Shown here: positions 46,161 through 54,800 of the stretch, piece after piece | How positions within the stretch are numbered: position 1 is the stretch's first letter | How the letters are laid out: every line of letters starts with the position of its first letter | From: Myxococcota bacterium | GTDB lineage: Bacteria; Myxococcota_A; Bradymonadia; UBA7976; UBA1532 | DNA length: 64,000 bases | Reading direction: 5' to 3' | Assembly (NCBI GenBank): GCA_963169045.1 | Contig: CAUJDF010000011.1 | Location: 1 to 64,000 of the forward strand | The notes under the pieces: model-generated | Databases searched by the model: none | Told to the model about the DNA's origin: nothing | The model's input: the letters and a program-made list of their open reading frames with translations, nothing else | Translations under genes and position numbers: made by a program

Positions 46161-46309
46161 GCGCGGGCGTCTCGCGGTGCCGGCGAGGCGAAGTGCCGCA
46201 GGAGGCATCCGCTGCCCGGCGACGCGAAGGACACGACGACGGCGACCGACGGCCCGCGGCGGCAGACCTTCCGCCGCCGCCGCGACCGGCGATACACTCG
46301 GCGCCGCCG

Positions 46310-47581
46310 ATGCGATGGCTCGAGAAGCTCTGGCGGCGCGCGGGGCCGGCCACTCCGGCGTCCGTGGATCAGGTGCGCGCGCTCGCCGCGGCGGGCGACG
46401 CGGCGGCGATCCCGGCGCTCGCCCGCGCGCTCGACCGCCCGGCCCTGCCACCGGACACCGTGCTGTGGGCGCTCGGCCGCCTCGATCCCGCCGCCGAGGC
46501 GCTCGGGCGCGTGCTGCTCGACCGCCACCCGGGGCGCGCCGGCGCCCTGCTCGCGCGGGCCCGCGATCCCGTGGCCGCGCTCGTCGACCAGCTCGCGGCG
46601 CCGCTCCCCGCCGCGCCCGTCCTGCAGGCGCTGGCGCGGTGCGACGCCCGCGCCGTCCCACCGCTCGCCGCCGCGCTCGCCCACCGCGACGCGCGCGTGG
46701 CGGCCCGGGCGGCCCGCGCGCTCGGCGCCATCGGGCGGGTCGAGGGCCTCGATCCGCTGGCGCGCCACGCCGCGCATCGCCACCCGCGCGTCCGCGCCCG
46801 CGTCGAAGCGGCGCTCGAGCGCGTCGCCCGCCGCGATCCCGACGCGGCGCGCCTCGCCCTGCACGACGCCGATCCGCTCGTCGCGCTGGCCGTGCTCGCG
46901 CGCCTGGGCGATCGCGCCGCCCTCGCGCCGCTGGCGGCCTTCCTCGGCGATCCCGATCCCGAGCGGCGCGCCCGCGCCGCGCGGCTGCTCGGCCGCCTCG
47001 GCGCCCCGGAGGCCACCGACGCGCTCGCCGGCCGCCTCACCGATCCGGCACCCGCCGTCCGCGAGGCCGCCACGCGCGCGCTCGGACGCCTCGGCGACGC
47101 CCGCGCCGTGCCGCACCTCGCCCTGCGGCTCGACGAGGGCGAGCCGGCGGGCGTGCGCTTCGCCGCCGTGGCCGCCCTGCGCGGTCTGCGCCGGCACGCG
47201 GCGGACGCGGTGCTCGAGGCGGTCGACGATCCGCGCCGTCGCTTCGCGGCGCTGATCGTCTTGCAGGGCCTCGATCCCGACGACGGCGCGCTCGCGCGGC
47301 GCCTGGCCGCGCACGCCGACGAGGACGTGCGCGCCGTCGCGCCGCGGCTCTGCCGTCTGTGCCAGGGCGCGGAGCGCCGCCGCGAGCGCGCCGACGTGCT
47401 CGCCGCGCTGCTGGCCGATCCTTCGCCCCGGGTGCGCCGCCGCGCCGTCGACGCCGCCGAGCACATGGGCGACGCGTTCGAGCGCTTCGCGCCCGCCCTG
47501 CGCCGCGCCGCCGACGACGCCGACGACCGCGTGCGGCACGCGGCGGCCTGGGTGCTCGGCCGCCTGCGCCCGCCCGGCTGA
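46310..47581 (+). CDS. HEAT-repeat protein
   Basis: The 423-residue protein is almost entirely HEAT/PBS-lyase-like repeats (DPDPERRARAARLLGRLGAPEATDALA, DPAPAVREAATRALGRLGDARAVPHLA). A probable -10 TACACT at 46293-46298 lies 12 bp before ATG 46310, so the mRNA may be nearly leaderless. Protein-protein interaction role, partner unknown. Confidence 0.8.
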   Translation: MRWLEKLWRRAGPATPASVDQVRALAAAGDAAAIPALARALDRPALPPDTVLWALGRLDPAAEALGRVLLDRHPGRAGALLARARDPVAALVDQLAAPLPAAPVLQALARCDARAVPPLAAALAHRDARVAARAARALGAIGRVEGLDPLARHAAHRHPRVRARVEAALERVARRDPDAARLALHDADPLVALAVLARLGDRAALAPLAAFLGDPDPERRARAARLLGRLGAPEATDALAGRLTDPAPAVREAATRALGRLGDARAVPHLALRLDEGEPAGVRFAAVAALRGLRRHAADAVLEAVDDPRRRFAALIVLQGLDPDDGALARRLAAHADEDVRAVAPRLCRLCQGAERRRERADVLAALLADPSPRVRRRAVDAAEHMGDAFERFAPALRRAADDADDRVRHAAAWVLGRLRPPG

Positions 47582-47914
47582 TTACTCTTTGGTGTTCAGG
47601 TCGATGACGTTGACGACCTTCACGCCCTCGATGGCCTCGGCGACCTTCTGGGCGCGCTCCTTCTGGGCGGCGTTCGGCACGAGGCCCGACAGGAAGACGC
47701 GGCCGCCGTCCTCGATGCGGATCTGAACCTGCGAGGCGTCGAGCCCCACCGCGCTGTCGAGCGCCTGACGGACCTGGACCTGCATCGAGGGCTTCTCGGG
47801 CTCGGTGGCCGGCGCCGGCGCGGGCTCGGGCTTCGCCTCGGGCTTGCCGCCGCAGCCGACGGCGAAGGTCATCGCGAGGGCGGACACGATCATCGAAATG
47901 CGGAAGGCGTTCAT
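47582..47914 (-). CDS. BON-domain lipoprotein
   Basis: The 110-residue protein has lipobox AVGC, a Pro/Glu/Lys spacer, then a BON domain (QVRQALDSAVGLDASQVQIRIEDGGRVFLSGLV). BON domains bind phospholipid or associate with the outer membrane. ATG 47914 follows GGAGAG; the upstream ATG overlaps that site. Confidence 0.85.
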   Translation of the reverse strand: MNAFRISMIVSALAMTFAVGCGGKPEAKPEPAPAPATEPEKPSMQVQVRQALDSAVGLDASQVQIRIEDGGRVFLSGLVPNAAQKERAQKVAEAIEGVKVVNVIDLNTKE

Positions 47915-47969
47915 CTTCGTCTCTCTCCTCATGGTGGGCGGCGTCTGCCGCCCGCGGTGCGGTCACCGA

Positions 47970-47975
47970 TATACT
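47970..47975 (+). promoter_or_regulatory. -10-like box for the beta-barrel gene
   Basis: TATACT lies 21 bp before GTG 47996, with GGGGGGAA between. No good -35 is visible at 17-18 bp. Confidence 0.3.
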
Positions 47976-47995
47976 CACTCCGGGGGGAACCGCAC

Positions 47996-48832
47996 GTGGA
48001 ATCGTACGGATCGCGCGTCGCGACCGGCGCGCTGGCGCTGCTGCTCGCGCTCTGTTCCATGGCGCACGCCGCCGGACACGCCGATCGCCCGACGCCGCCG
48101 TGGCAGACGCGCCTGCCGCGACATCCGGCCGAGACACCGGCGCTCGCGCTCGATCTGGGCCTGTGGCGGCACGCGCTCGCCGGCACGATCACGAGCAGCG
48201 GCGGCTCCGAGACCGACGTCGCGGACGATCTCGGCCTCGACGGCGGCTTGAACTTCACCTTCGGCGCCTCGTTCGCGCACGCCATCCCCTGGCTGCCCGA
48301 CCTGCGCTTCGAGCGCGTCGCCGTCTCGTCGACGGGCCGGCGGCGGCTCGACACGTCGCTGACCTTCGAGGACGTCCGCTTCGCGGCGGGAGAGCCCATC
48401 CACGCCGGCTTCGAGGCGGGCGTGCTCGACCTCGCGCTCTCCTGGCGACCGCTCCGCCTCGGCGACGGCCCCGCGCCCTGGTTCGCCCTGCGCGCCGGCG
48501 TCGTCCTGCGCCACGTCGGCGGCCGCGTCTTCGTCGAGTCCGAGTCGACGTTGAACGAAGCCGAGACGGATCTCGGCGTGCCGATCGTGCCGATGGCGTT
48601 GGTGGGCCTCGACGTGCTTCCGTTCCGGCCGATCGGGGCGACCGCCGAGCTGCGTGCGGTCGCGCTCGGCGGCAGTCGCTGGGTCGACGCGCTCGCGAGC
48701 GTCCGCATCCACCCCTTCGGTCCGGCCTTCGCGCTGACCGCCGGCTTCAGGCACCAGCAGATCGTGCTCGAGGCGCCGACGGCGGACGTCGCGGTCGGCG
48801 GCCTCACGGCGGGGGCGGCGCTTCAGTTCTGA
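47996..48832 (+). CDS. Predicted outer-membrane beta-barrel protein
   Basis: The 278-residue protein has a signal peptide ending AHAAG and alternating amphipathic strands (LGLWRHALAGTITSSG, GLNFTFGASFAHAIPW, LTFEDVRF). It ends in an aromatic residue (AALQF), typical of outer-membrane proteins assembled by BAM. Length and strand pattern resemble TIGR04219/YfaZ-like barrels. The GTG start is favoured by GGGGGA upstream. Confidence 0.65.
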   Translation: MESYGSRVATGALALLLALCSMAHAAGHADRPTPPWQTRLPRHPAETPALALDLGLWRHALAGTITSSGGSETDVADDLGLDGGLNFTFGASFAHAIPWLPDLRFERVAVSSTGRRRLDTSLTFEDVRFAAGEPIHAGFEAGVLDLALSWRPLRLGDGPAPWFALRAGVVLRHVGGRVFVESESTLNEAETDLGVPIVPMALVGLDVLPFRPIGATAELRAVALGGSRWVDALASVRIHPFGPAFALTAGFRHQQIVLEAPTADVAVGGLTAGAALQF

Positions 48833-49794
48833 TCGGGCTCGAACGCGCGCCGCGCGGGCGTCCAGACGACGCGGCCGAGCTCGCGGAAGCCGCCCTCGGC
48901 GCCGAGCGGGAGCTCGACGAGGTCGACGAGCGCGCCGCCGAGGTACACGCGCAGGACCGCCTCGGCAGCGCCCGGCCAGGACACGCCCACGCGGTAGCCG
49001 TCGGCCGTCTCCTCGGGGGACGCGAGCGCGATCACCTCGGGCCCGGTCGGCGAGTGGTGGCCGCCGAGGATGGCGTCGTCGGCGGCGTCGCCGGGCCGGC
49101 CCCAGTCCGGGCGCGGGTTGCCGGCGAAGCAGTCGTACGGCGCCTCGCCCCAGGCCGCGCCCGCCGGGTGCCGCAGGTGCAGATCGAGGTCGGGCCCCGG
49201 GCCGCCGTCCGGCGCCGTCCAGGTGAGCTGGATGTTCACGTCGGTCGGCGCCTCGGCGGTGAGGTCCATGCGCGCCGCCTCGTGCGGGCAGGCGTCCGAC
49301 GGCGCCTCGAGCCCCTCGTCGTCGGCCACCCGCAGCTCGAGCGTGTAGGCGCCGACGGCGTCGGGCAGGAACCACGCCGCCGGCGTGGACGGATCGTCGG
49401 GCGGGCCGCCGGCGAACGGTCGCGCCGGATCGACGAGCGCCTCGATGGGCGCGGCGGTCGACCCGTCGGGGCGCGCGACGACGGACCACGTCCAGCGGGC
49501 GATCGCGCCGTCCGGATCCCGCGACGCGGACTCGAGCGGCACCGCCTGCAGGGGGCGCGCGACCTCCCGCGCGCGCGCCACGGCGGGCGCGGGGCAGGCA
49601 TTGGCGGGCGCCGCGTCCGGCAGCGCCCCGTCCGGCAGCGCCCCGTCCGGCGCCGCCGCGTCCGGCAGCCGCGCGTCGACCGGCCGCGCGTCGACCGGCT
49701 GTGCGTCGACCGGCGCCGCCTCGTCGGGCGGGTCCTGACACGCGGTCGACAGCGCCGCGAGCGCGGTCACGAGCAACGGGCGGCGGGTCCACAT
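48823..49794 (-). CDS. Lipoprotein with PKD-like domains
   Basis: The 323-residue protein has lipobox LSTAC, then a Asp/Ala/Pro spacer with repeated VDARPVDA and DGALPDGAL, and immunoglobulin-like beta domains (LELRVADDEGLEAPSDAC, VNIQLTWTAPDGG, DLDLHLRHPAG). It converges on the barrel gene with a 10-bp overlap. Confidence 0.7.
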   Translation of the reverse strand: MWTRRPLLVTALAALSTACQDPPDEAAPVDAQPVDARPVDARLPDAAAPDGALPDGALPDAAPANACPAPAVARAREVARPLQAVPLESASRDPDGAIARWTWSVVARPDGSTAAPIEALVDPARPFAGGPPDDPSTPAAWFLPDAVGAYTLELRVADDEGLEAPSDACPHEAARMDLTAEAPTDVNIQLTWTAPDGGPGPDLDLHLRHPAGAAWGEAPYDCFAGNPRPDWGRPGDAADDAILGGHHSPTGPEVIALASPEETADGYRVGVSWPGAAEAVLRVYLGGALVDLVELPLGAEGGFRELGRVVWTPARRAFEPDQN

Positions 49795-49840
49795 GCGCCG
49801 GATGATGGCACAGCGCGCGTCATGCTAAGGAGTTCGGACC

Positions 49841-50344
49841 ATGAACACGCTCGACATCCCCCAAGCCAACGATCTGAGCACGGTGCGGGCGGTGGTCTCC
49901 GCCGTCGGCAGCGGCGCCCCGAAGGTCGAAGACGTGGTGGAGCGCACCGGCTTCTCGCGCCGGCACGTGCAGTACCGCGTCCACGCCGCGCGCGTCCTCG
50001 GCCTGCTGGCCATCGAAGGCGAGACGCTGACGCTCACGCGCGACGGCGAACGCTTGCTGGCGACCCACATCGGCACCCACGACGAGCGCGCCGCCTTTTG
50101 CCGCGCCATCGAGGCCAGCCCCGAGCTGCGCGTCTTCGCGCCCGACCTCACCGGCCCGCAGGCGCCCTTCGCGAGCGACCTGTGCGAGCGCATCCTCGCC
50201 GTCTCGAAGCTCAGCCCGAACACCGCCATGCGCCGCGCCGAGGGCCTGCTCTCCTGGCGACGCCAGGTGCTCGACCAGGTCGTGCCGACGGCCGCGCCGC
50301 CGCCGCCCGCCGAAAAGCCGCGACAGCTCTCCCTCTTCGACTGA
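49841..50344 (+). CDS. Winged-helix domain protein
   Basis: The 167-residue protein has an N-terminal HTH (KVEDVVERTGFSRRHVQYRVHAARVLGLL) and a second helical region (SKLSPNTAMRRAEGLLSWRRQVL) like the DUF7226/AAA-associated domain. It ends with a Pro-rich then SLFD tail. DNA binding is likely, target unknown. Confidence 0.6.
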   Translation: MNTLDIPQANDLSTVRAVVSAVGSGAPKVEDVVERTGFSRRHVQYRVHAARVLGLLAIEGETLTLTRDGERLLATHIGTHDERAAFCRAIEASPELRVFAPDLTGPQAPFASDLCERILAVSKLSPNTAMRRAEGLLSWRRQVLDQVVPTAAPPPPAEKPRQLSLFD

Positions 50345-50409
50345 CCGCGAGAACCTCGACGCGCGCCCGCCGCGCCTGCACCCTGTCGACATTCCTGGGG
50401 AGTTGCCCG

Positions 50410-51252
50410 ATGCAGGACCTCGACGATCGCCAGCGGCGCGAGGTGGCCTACCACCGCGAGCGCGCCGAGAAGAAGCGGGCGGCGCTGCTGGCCGAGCCGG
50501 TCGCGCTCGACGTCGTGCGCGACGACGCGCGCCGCTGGTGGAACGCCTATTGGGCCGCCTACACGCTGCTCCGCGAGATGGACCTGCGGCACAAGCACGT
50601 CCTCGTGGTCGGCTGCGGGTTCGGCGAGGATGCCATCCGGCTCAGCCACCTCTGCGACCACGTCTACGGCTTCGATCTCTCGCCGGACTCGCTCGACATC
50701 GCGCGCCAGCGGGCCGGGCGCGACGCCGGTCGGCCCATCGACCTGCGCCAGGCCGCCGCGGAGGCGCTGCCGTACGACGACGGCACCTTCGACGTGATCG
50801 TCTGCATCGACATCCTGCACCACTGCGACATCCCGGCGACGATGGCCGAGCTGTCGCGGGTCGCAAAGCCCGAGGCGGTCTTCCTCGCTGACGAGATCTA
50901 CACGAACAGCCGCATCCAGAAGGTGCGCGAGGCCTCGCTGGTGGAGCGCTTCCTCTACCCGAAGGTCGTCGACCGCATCTACCAGGGCGACGTCTACATC
51001 ACCGAGGACGAGCGCAAGCTGGACGAGCGCGACCTCGCCGCGGCGAAGGCGCACCTGAACGTGCAGCGCGAGGATTACTACAACCTGGTCTCGACGCGCC
51101 TCGTCTCGGGCAACGTGCGCCTCGCCGAGAAGGCCGACCGGCTGCTGCTGCGCCTGCCGCGCCTCGGTCCGCTGCTGGGCGGCCGCGTCGTGCTGCTCGG
51201 CCGCTTCCGTCCGGTCGCCGCCGCCCGCGTCGCGTCGACCCGCGCGGCCTGA
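50410..51252 (+). CDS. Class I SAM-dependent methyltransferase
   Basis: The 280-residue protein has motif I VLVVGCGFGEDAIRL, FDLSPDSLDIARQRAG, and motif IV FDVIVCIDILHH. GGGAG precedes ATG 50410. It belongs to the ubiquinone/menaquinone-like methyltransferase fold; its C-terminal extension (about 190-280) is helical and basic. Substrate unknown. Confidence 0.87.
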   Translation: MQDLDDRQRREVAYHRERAEKKRAALLAEPVALDVVRDDARRWWNAYWAAYTLLREMDLRHKHVLVVGCGFGEDAIRLSHLCDHVYGFDLSPDSLDIARQRAGRDAGRPIDLRQAAAEALPYDDGTFDVIVCIDILHHCDIPATMAELSRVAKPEAVFLADEIYTNSRIQKVREASLVERFLYPKVVDRIYQGDVYITEDERKLDERDLAAAKAHLNVQREDYYNLVSTRLVSGNVRLAEKADRLLLRLPRLGPLLGGRVVLLGRFRPVAAARVASTRAA

Positions 51253-52701
51253 TCACCACGCCCCGAACGTCTCCCAGCCCTCGTTGAAGCGCGCGCCCGC
51301 GGTCGCGCACTGGCACCACGTGAACGCGTGGTTCGGGCTGCAGGCGCCCGCCGCCCGCCCGCCGTCGGCGCCCTCGGCGTAGGCGTGGCGCAGCGAGCTC
51401 GCGAGCCGCCGTGCCAGCGCGTCCATGGCCTCGGGCGCGTTCTGGTTGCGGTCCCAGGCGAAGCCGACGCGACCGTCGGGATAGGCGTGGTCCTCGGCCC
51501 ACGCCCGCGCCGCGTACACCTGCCCCGACACGTGGTGCTGCATGTTCTCGAGCGAGATGCGCGTGTCGCCGAACCCCGTCTCGGAGTTCCACACCGCGTT
51601 GAGCAGCGGCACGTACGCCCGCCCCAGGTACGACTGCGCGGTGTTCACCGCGTCCGGACCGACGCCCGCGAGCCGCGGCACGTGCATCGCGAACGCGTTG
51701 ATGCGCGCCGCGCGCTGCGCCACCGTGGTGTCGTCGACGCAGGTGAACCGCGGATCGACGTACACCTCCTGGGCCCACCAGCGCACGGCGTTGGCGACGT
51801 CCACCCAGAAGTCCGCGTCCCGCAGCCACGCCTGGATCTTGGGCTTGTACACGGCGAAGTTCATCGTGGCGTGGCCCATGTTGATCACGAACACCGCGCC
51901 TTTGATCCGCTGGGCGCCGGGCGGCCCCTCGTACAGGCCGCGCACGACGTCCCGCACCGCGCGCCGGGTCGCGGCGTCGTCGCGCACCGACGACGGCAGC
52001 TCGTTGATGGCCCAGGTCTCGCCGCGCCCCGGGTCGTAGCCGGCGGCGGCCATGCGTCGGCGGAACTCGACGCCCTTGTCGTACCAGGACATGCCGTCCA
52101 CGCGCGACCAGCCGCCCCAGTGGAACTCGGCCATGGCCTTGAACTGCGGCCCGCGCGCGCGCATGGCGTCGAGCACACCGCCGCGCACCTCGGTCTTCGC
52201 GTCGGCGGGCGCCGGGATGGAGACGTGGAAGCTGGCGCAGCGCGAGGCGTCGGCGGCGAGCGCGTCGGTCAGGCGGTTCCAGTCGGACGCGGTGTAGAAG
52301 ACGACCTCGACGGGCCAGCGGCACACCGGCGGCGGACCGGGATCGGGCGGCGGAGGCGGCGGCGGCGGCGCCGCGTCGGGCGGGGGCGGGGGCGGCGCCG
52401 CGTCGGGCGAGGGCGGCGCCGCGTCGGGCGGGGGCGGCGCCCCATCGGAATCCGGCGCGGCGTCGTCGGGGGCCGCATCGTCCGCGGGCCTCGCCCCGTC
52501 CGGCGCGCGCGGTCCGCCGTCGGGCAGCCCGAAGCCGTCGGGCAGCGGGAAGCCGGTGTCGCCGCGCGCCGCGTCGTCCCCAGGCATCCCCGCCTCGGCC
52601 GCGACCGCGTCGTCGCCGGCCGCGGCGTCGGCCGCGCCGCCGCTCTCGAGCTCGGCGTCCGCGCACCCCCACAGGACCAGCGCCCACAAGAGCCTGCGCA
52701 T
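51253..52701 (-). CDS. Lipoprotein with proline-rich linker and unknown globular domain
   Basis: The 482-residue protein has lipobox VLWGC, then an Asp/Ala/Pro linker with PPPPPDAAPP repeats. The globular domain (about 150-482) contains FYTASDWNRLTDALA, FHVSIPAP, and MAEFHWGGWSRVDG, with a C-terminal Cys motif FTWCQCATAG. The regular Trp and Asp/Glu residues could suit a glycoside-hydrolase-like fold, but I cannot identify catalytic residues. GGAGG precedes ATG 52701. Confidence 0.65.
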   Translation of the reverse strand: MRRLLWALVLWGCADAELESGGAADAAAGDDAVAAEAGMPGDDAARGDTGFPLPDGFGLPDGGPRAPDGARPADDAAPDDAAPDSDGAPPPPDAAPPSPDAAPPPPPPDAAPPPPPPPPDPGPPPVCRWPVEVVFYTASDWNRLTDALAADASRCASFHVSIPAPADAKTEVRGGVLDAMRARGPQFKAMAEFHWGGWSRVDGMSWYDKGVEFRRRMAAAGYDPGRGETWAINELPSSVRDDAATRRAVRDVVRGLYEGPPGAQRIKGAVFVINMGHATMNFAVYKPKIQAWLRDADFWVDVANAVRWWAQEVYVDPRFTCVDDTTVAQRAARINAFAMHVPRLAGVGPDAVNTAQSYLGRAYVPLLNAVWNSETGFGDTRISLENMQHHVSGQVYAARAWAEDHAYPDGRVGFAWDRNQNAPEAMDALARRLASSLRHAYAEGADGGRAAGACSPNHAFTWCQCATAGARFNEGWETFGAW

Positions 52702-52773
52702 CGCCCCCTCCCTCCGCGGGACCGCCTCGCCGCGAGGATAGCCGCGGGGGCGGCGAGACGATAGCTTGGCGGC

Positions 52774-54087
52774 ATGGACACGCGACCGCACGTCGTCATC
52801 GTGGGCGGAGGCTTCGGCGGCATCGAGGCGGCGCGGGCGCTGCGCCGGGCGCCCGTCCGCGTCACGCTCATCGACCGGACGAACCACCATCTGTTCCAAC
52901 CGCTGCTGTATCAGGTGGCGATGGCAGGTCTGTCGCCGGCCGACATCGCCGCGCCGATCCGACACATCCTGCACGACGTGAAGAACTGCGACACGCTGCT
53001 CGGCGAGGTGACGGCCATCGACCTCGCCGGCCGGCGCCTCGACGTCGACCGCGCGGACGGCGAGCGGTCGTGGGTGGCGTTCGACTTCCTCGTGCTGGCC
53101 GCGGGGGCGCGCACGACGTGGTTCGGCCACGACGAGTGGGCGCGGTCGGCGGTGGGCCTGAAGGATCTCGACGAGGCGGTCGAGATCCGGCGCCGCGTCC
53201 TCGTGGCGTTCGAGGCGGCCGAGGCCGAGACGGACGCCGACGCGCGCCGGCGGCTGCTGAACTTCGTCGTCATCGGCGGCGGCCCCACCGGCGTCGAGGT
53301 GGCCGGCGCGCTCGCCGAGCTCGGTCGGTTCGTGCTCGCGCGCGACTTCCGGCACGTCCGCGCCGAGGAGCTGCGCGTCATCCTGCTCGAGGGCGGGCCG
53401 CGCCTGCTGCCGGCCTTCCCCGAGCGGCTCTCCGCCTATGCCGCCGAGCGCCTCGGCCGCCTCGGCGTCGAGGTGCGGCTCGGCGCGCTCGTCTCCGACA
53501 TCCGCCCCGACGGCGTTTGCGTCGGCGAGGAGCACCTCCCGTCGGCGACCGTCGTCTGGGCCGCCGGCGTGGGCGCGAGCCCGCTCACCGCCGGGCTGGG
53601 CGTGCCGCTCGACCGCGCCGGCCGCGTGATCGTCGCGCCCGACTGCTCGCTGCCGGGCCACCCGCATGTGTTCGCCATCGGTGACATCGCCGCCTATCCC
53701 CACACCGACGATGGCAGGCCGCTGCCCGGCGTCAGCCCGGTGGCCCTACAACAGGCGCGCTTCGTGGCCCGCCAGATCGCCGCCGATCTGCAGAAGAAGC
53801 CGCGCGGCCGCTTCCGCTACCTCGACAAGGGCAGCATGGCGACGATCGGGCGCTCCGCTGCGGTGGCCGTGATCGGACGCTTCGCGTTCACCGGTCTGTT
53901 CGCCTGGCTGGTGTGGCTGGCGGTCCACATCTTCTTTCTCATCGGGTTCCGCAACCGGCTGATGGTCCTGATCAACTGGGCGTGGAGCTACTTCACGTAC
54001 AACCGCGGCGCGCGCCTGATCACCGGGCGCCGCCTGCACGCGGGGCCGCCGGCGTCGTGGCCGCACGAGCACCCGCCGGGGCCATGA
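52774..54087 (+). CDS. ndh: Type II NADH dehydrogenase (NDH-2)
   Basis: The 437-residue protein has the FAD motif VVIVGGGFGGIEAAR, the NADH motif VVIGGGPTGVEVAG, HVFAIGDIA, and a C-terminal amphipathic membrane anchor (FAWLVWLAVHIFFLIGFRNRLMVL). It transfers electrons from NADH to quinone without pumping protons. The stop overlaps a small downstream ORF (ATGA). Confidence 0.93.
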   Translation: MDTRPHVVIVGGGFGGIEAARALRRAPVRVTLIDRTNHHLFQPLLYQVAMAGLSPADIAAPIRHILHDVKNCDTLLGEVTAIDLAGRRLDVDRADGERSWVAFDFLVLAAGARTTWFGHDEWARSAVGLKDLDEAVEIRRRVLVAFEAAEAETDADARRRLLNFVVIGGGPTGVEVAGALAELGRFVLARDFRHVRAEELRVILLEGGPRLLPAFPERLSAYAAERLGRLGVEVRLGALVSDIRPDGVCVGEEHLPSATVVWAAGVGASPLTAGLGVPLDRAGRVIVAPDCSLPGHPHVFAIGDIAAYPHTDDGRPLPGVSPVALQQARFVARQIAADLQKKPRGRFRYLDKGSMATIGRSAAVAVIGRFAFTGLFAWLVWLAVHIFFLIGFRNRLMVLINWAWSYFTYNRGARLITGRRLHAGPPASWPHEHPPGP

Positions 54088-54263
54088 CGACGCGCAAGGT
54101 CCGGCGCGTGAAGGTCGTCGAAGAGGAAATCGATCGAACGATCGAGCGCGAGTGTCCGCATCGCTTGTGCCCTGCTTGGGTGCGGCGCCCATCGCCCGGA
54201 GCGCGGCCGATGTCAACGGATGTCTCGCCGGGACGTCAGGGTGTCAGCGGCTTGCGGAGGTAG
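54084..54263 (+). CDS. Small basic ORF coupled to ndh
   Basis: A 59-residue ORF begins at ATG 54084 overlapping the ndh stop by ATGA. It starts with KVRRVKVVEEEIDRTIERE, a Lys/Arg/Glu-rich helix, then a less regular tail. It overlaps the convergent GNAT gene by 28 bp. Either a translationally coupled small gene or noise. Confidence 0.35.
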   Translation: MTTRKVRRVKVVEEEIDRTIERECPHRLCPAWVRRPSPGARPMSTDVSPGRQGVSGLRR

Positions 54264-54676
54264 ACGACGCGCTCCGTCTCGGCGAAGCCCCAGGCGGCGT
54301 GCGCGGCGAGCGACGCCTCGTTGTCGACGAGCACGTCCGACAGGAGCTCGCGGAAGCCGCGGTCGCGCGCCCACGCTTCGGCGGCGGCGACGAGCGCCCG
54401 CCCGACGCCGGCGCGGCGCGCTGCCGGCGCGACGCGGAGACCTTCGACGAACGCCACCGGCATGTGTTCGGCGCCGTTGGCATACGGGCGGACGCCGAGT
54501 TCGAGGAAGCCGAGCACGTCGCCGCCGGGCGCCTCGGCGAAGAAGGCAGTCACGTCGCGGAGCGTCGCGAGCTCCGCGCGGTGCGACTCGACGGACGCCT
54601 CGGGCCAGAGCGCCGCGCGCTGGCGCGCCCAGCGGTCCAGGTCGGCGGCGGTCCGCTCGCGGACGACGAAGCTCAC
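54236..54676 (-). CDS. GNAT acetyltransferase resembling aminoglycoside 6'-N-acetyltransferases
   Basis: The 146-residue protein has the AAC(6') signature layout. The N-terminus carries RQRAALWPEASVESHRAEL; the middle has VRPYANGAEHMPVAFVEGL; the acetyl-CoA loop is RRAGVGRALV; and the end has DNEASLAAHAAWGF, ERVVYLRKPL. The GTG start at 54676 overlaps an upstream fragment stop (GTGA). Its substrate has not been shown; family likeness does not prove resistance. Confidence 0.8.
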   Translation of the reverse strand: MSFVVRERTAADLDRWARQRAALWPEASVESHRAELATLRDVTAFFAEAPGGDVLGFLELGVRPYANGAEHMPVAFVEGLRVAPAARRAGVGRALVAAAEAWARDRGFRELLSDVLVDNEASLAAHAAWGFAETERVVYLRKPLTP

Positions 54677-54768
54677 GGGGTAACCCGAGAGCGTTCGAGT
54701 CCTTCCCGACGGCGCGCCGCCCGGAAGTCTTCGGGGGGCTCGAGCCAGGCCGCGCGTGCGATGTGCAT
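54673..54768 (-). pseudogene. N-terminal remnant of a Uma2-family endonuclease
   Basis: A 31-residue frame, reading WLEPPEDFRAARRREGLERS near its end, resembles the Uma2 (DUF820) N-terminus (WLExPxxFLxERRRLGxDR). The rest of the domain is absent; the frame stops at TGA 54673, overlapping the GNAT start. No ribosome-binding site. Low certainty. Confidence 0.35.
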
Positions 54769-54800
54769 GGAGGGAGCGTGCCGTCGCGTCGCCACGCGCG

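Noticed and set aside
44783-46309. Extended N-terminus of the HEAT-repeat protein
   Set aside because: The longer frame overlaps the MYXO-CTERM-tailed gene and has no coding motif; the HEAT protein starts at ATG 46310.
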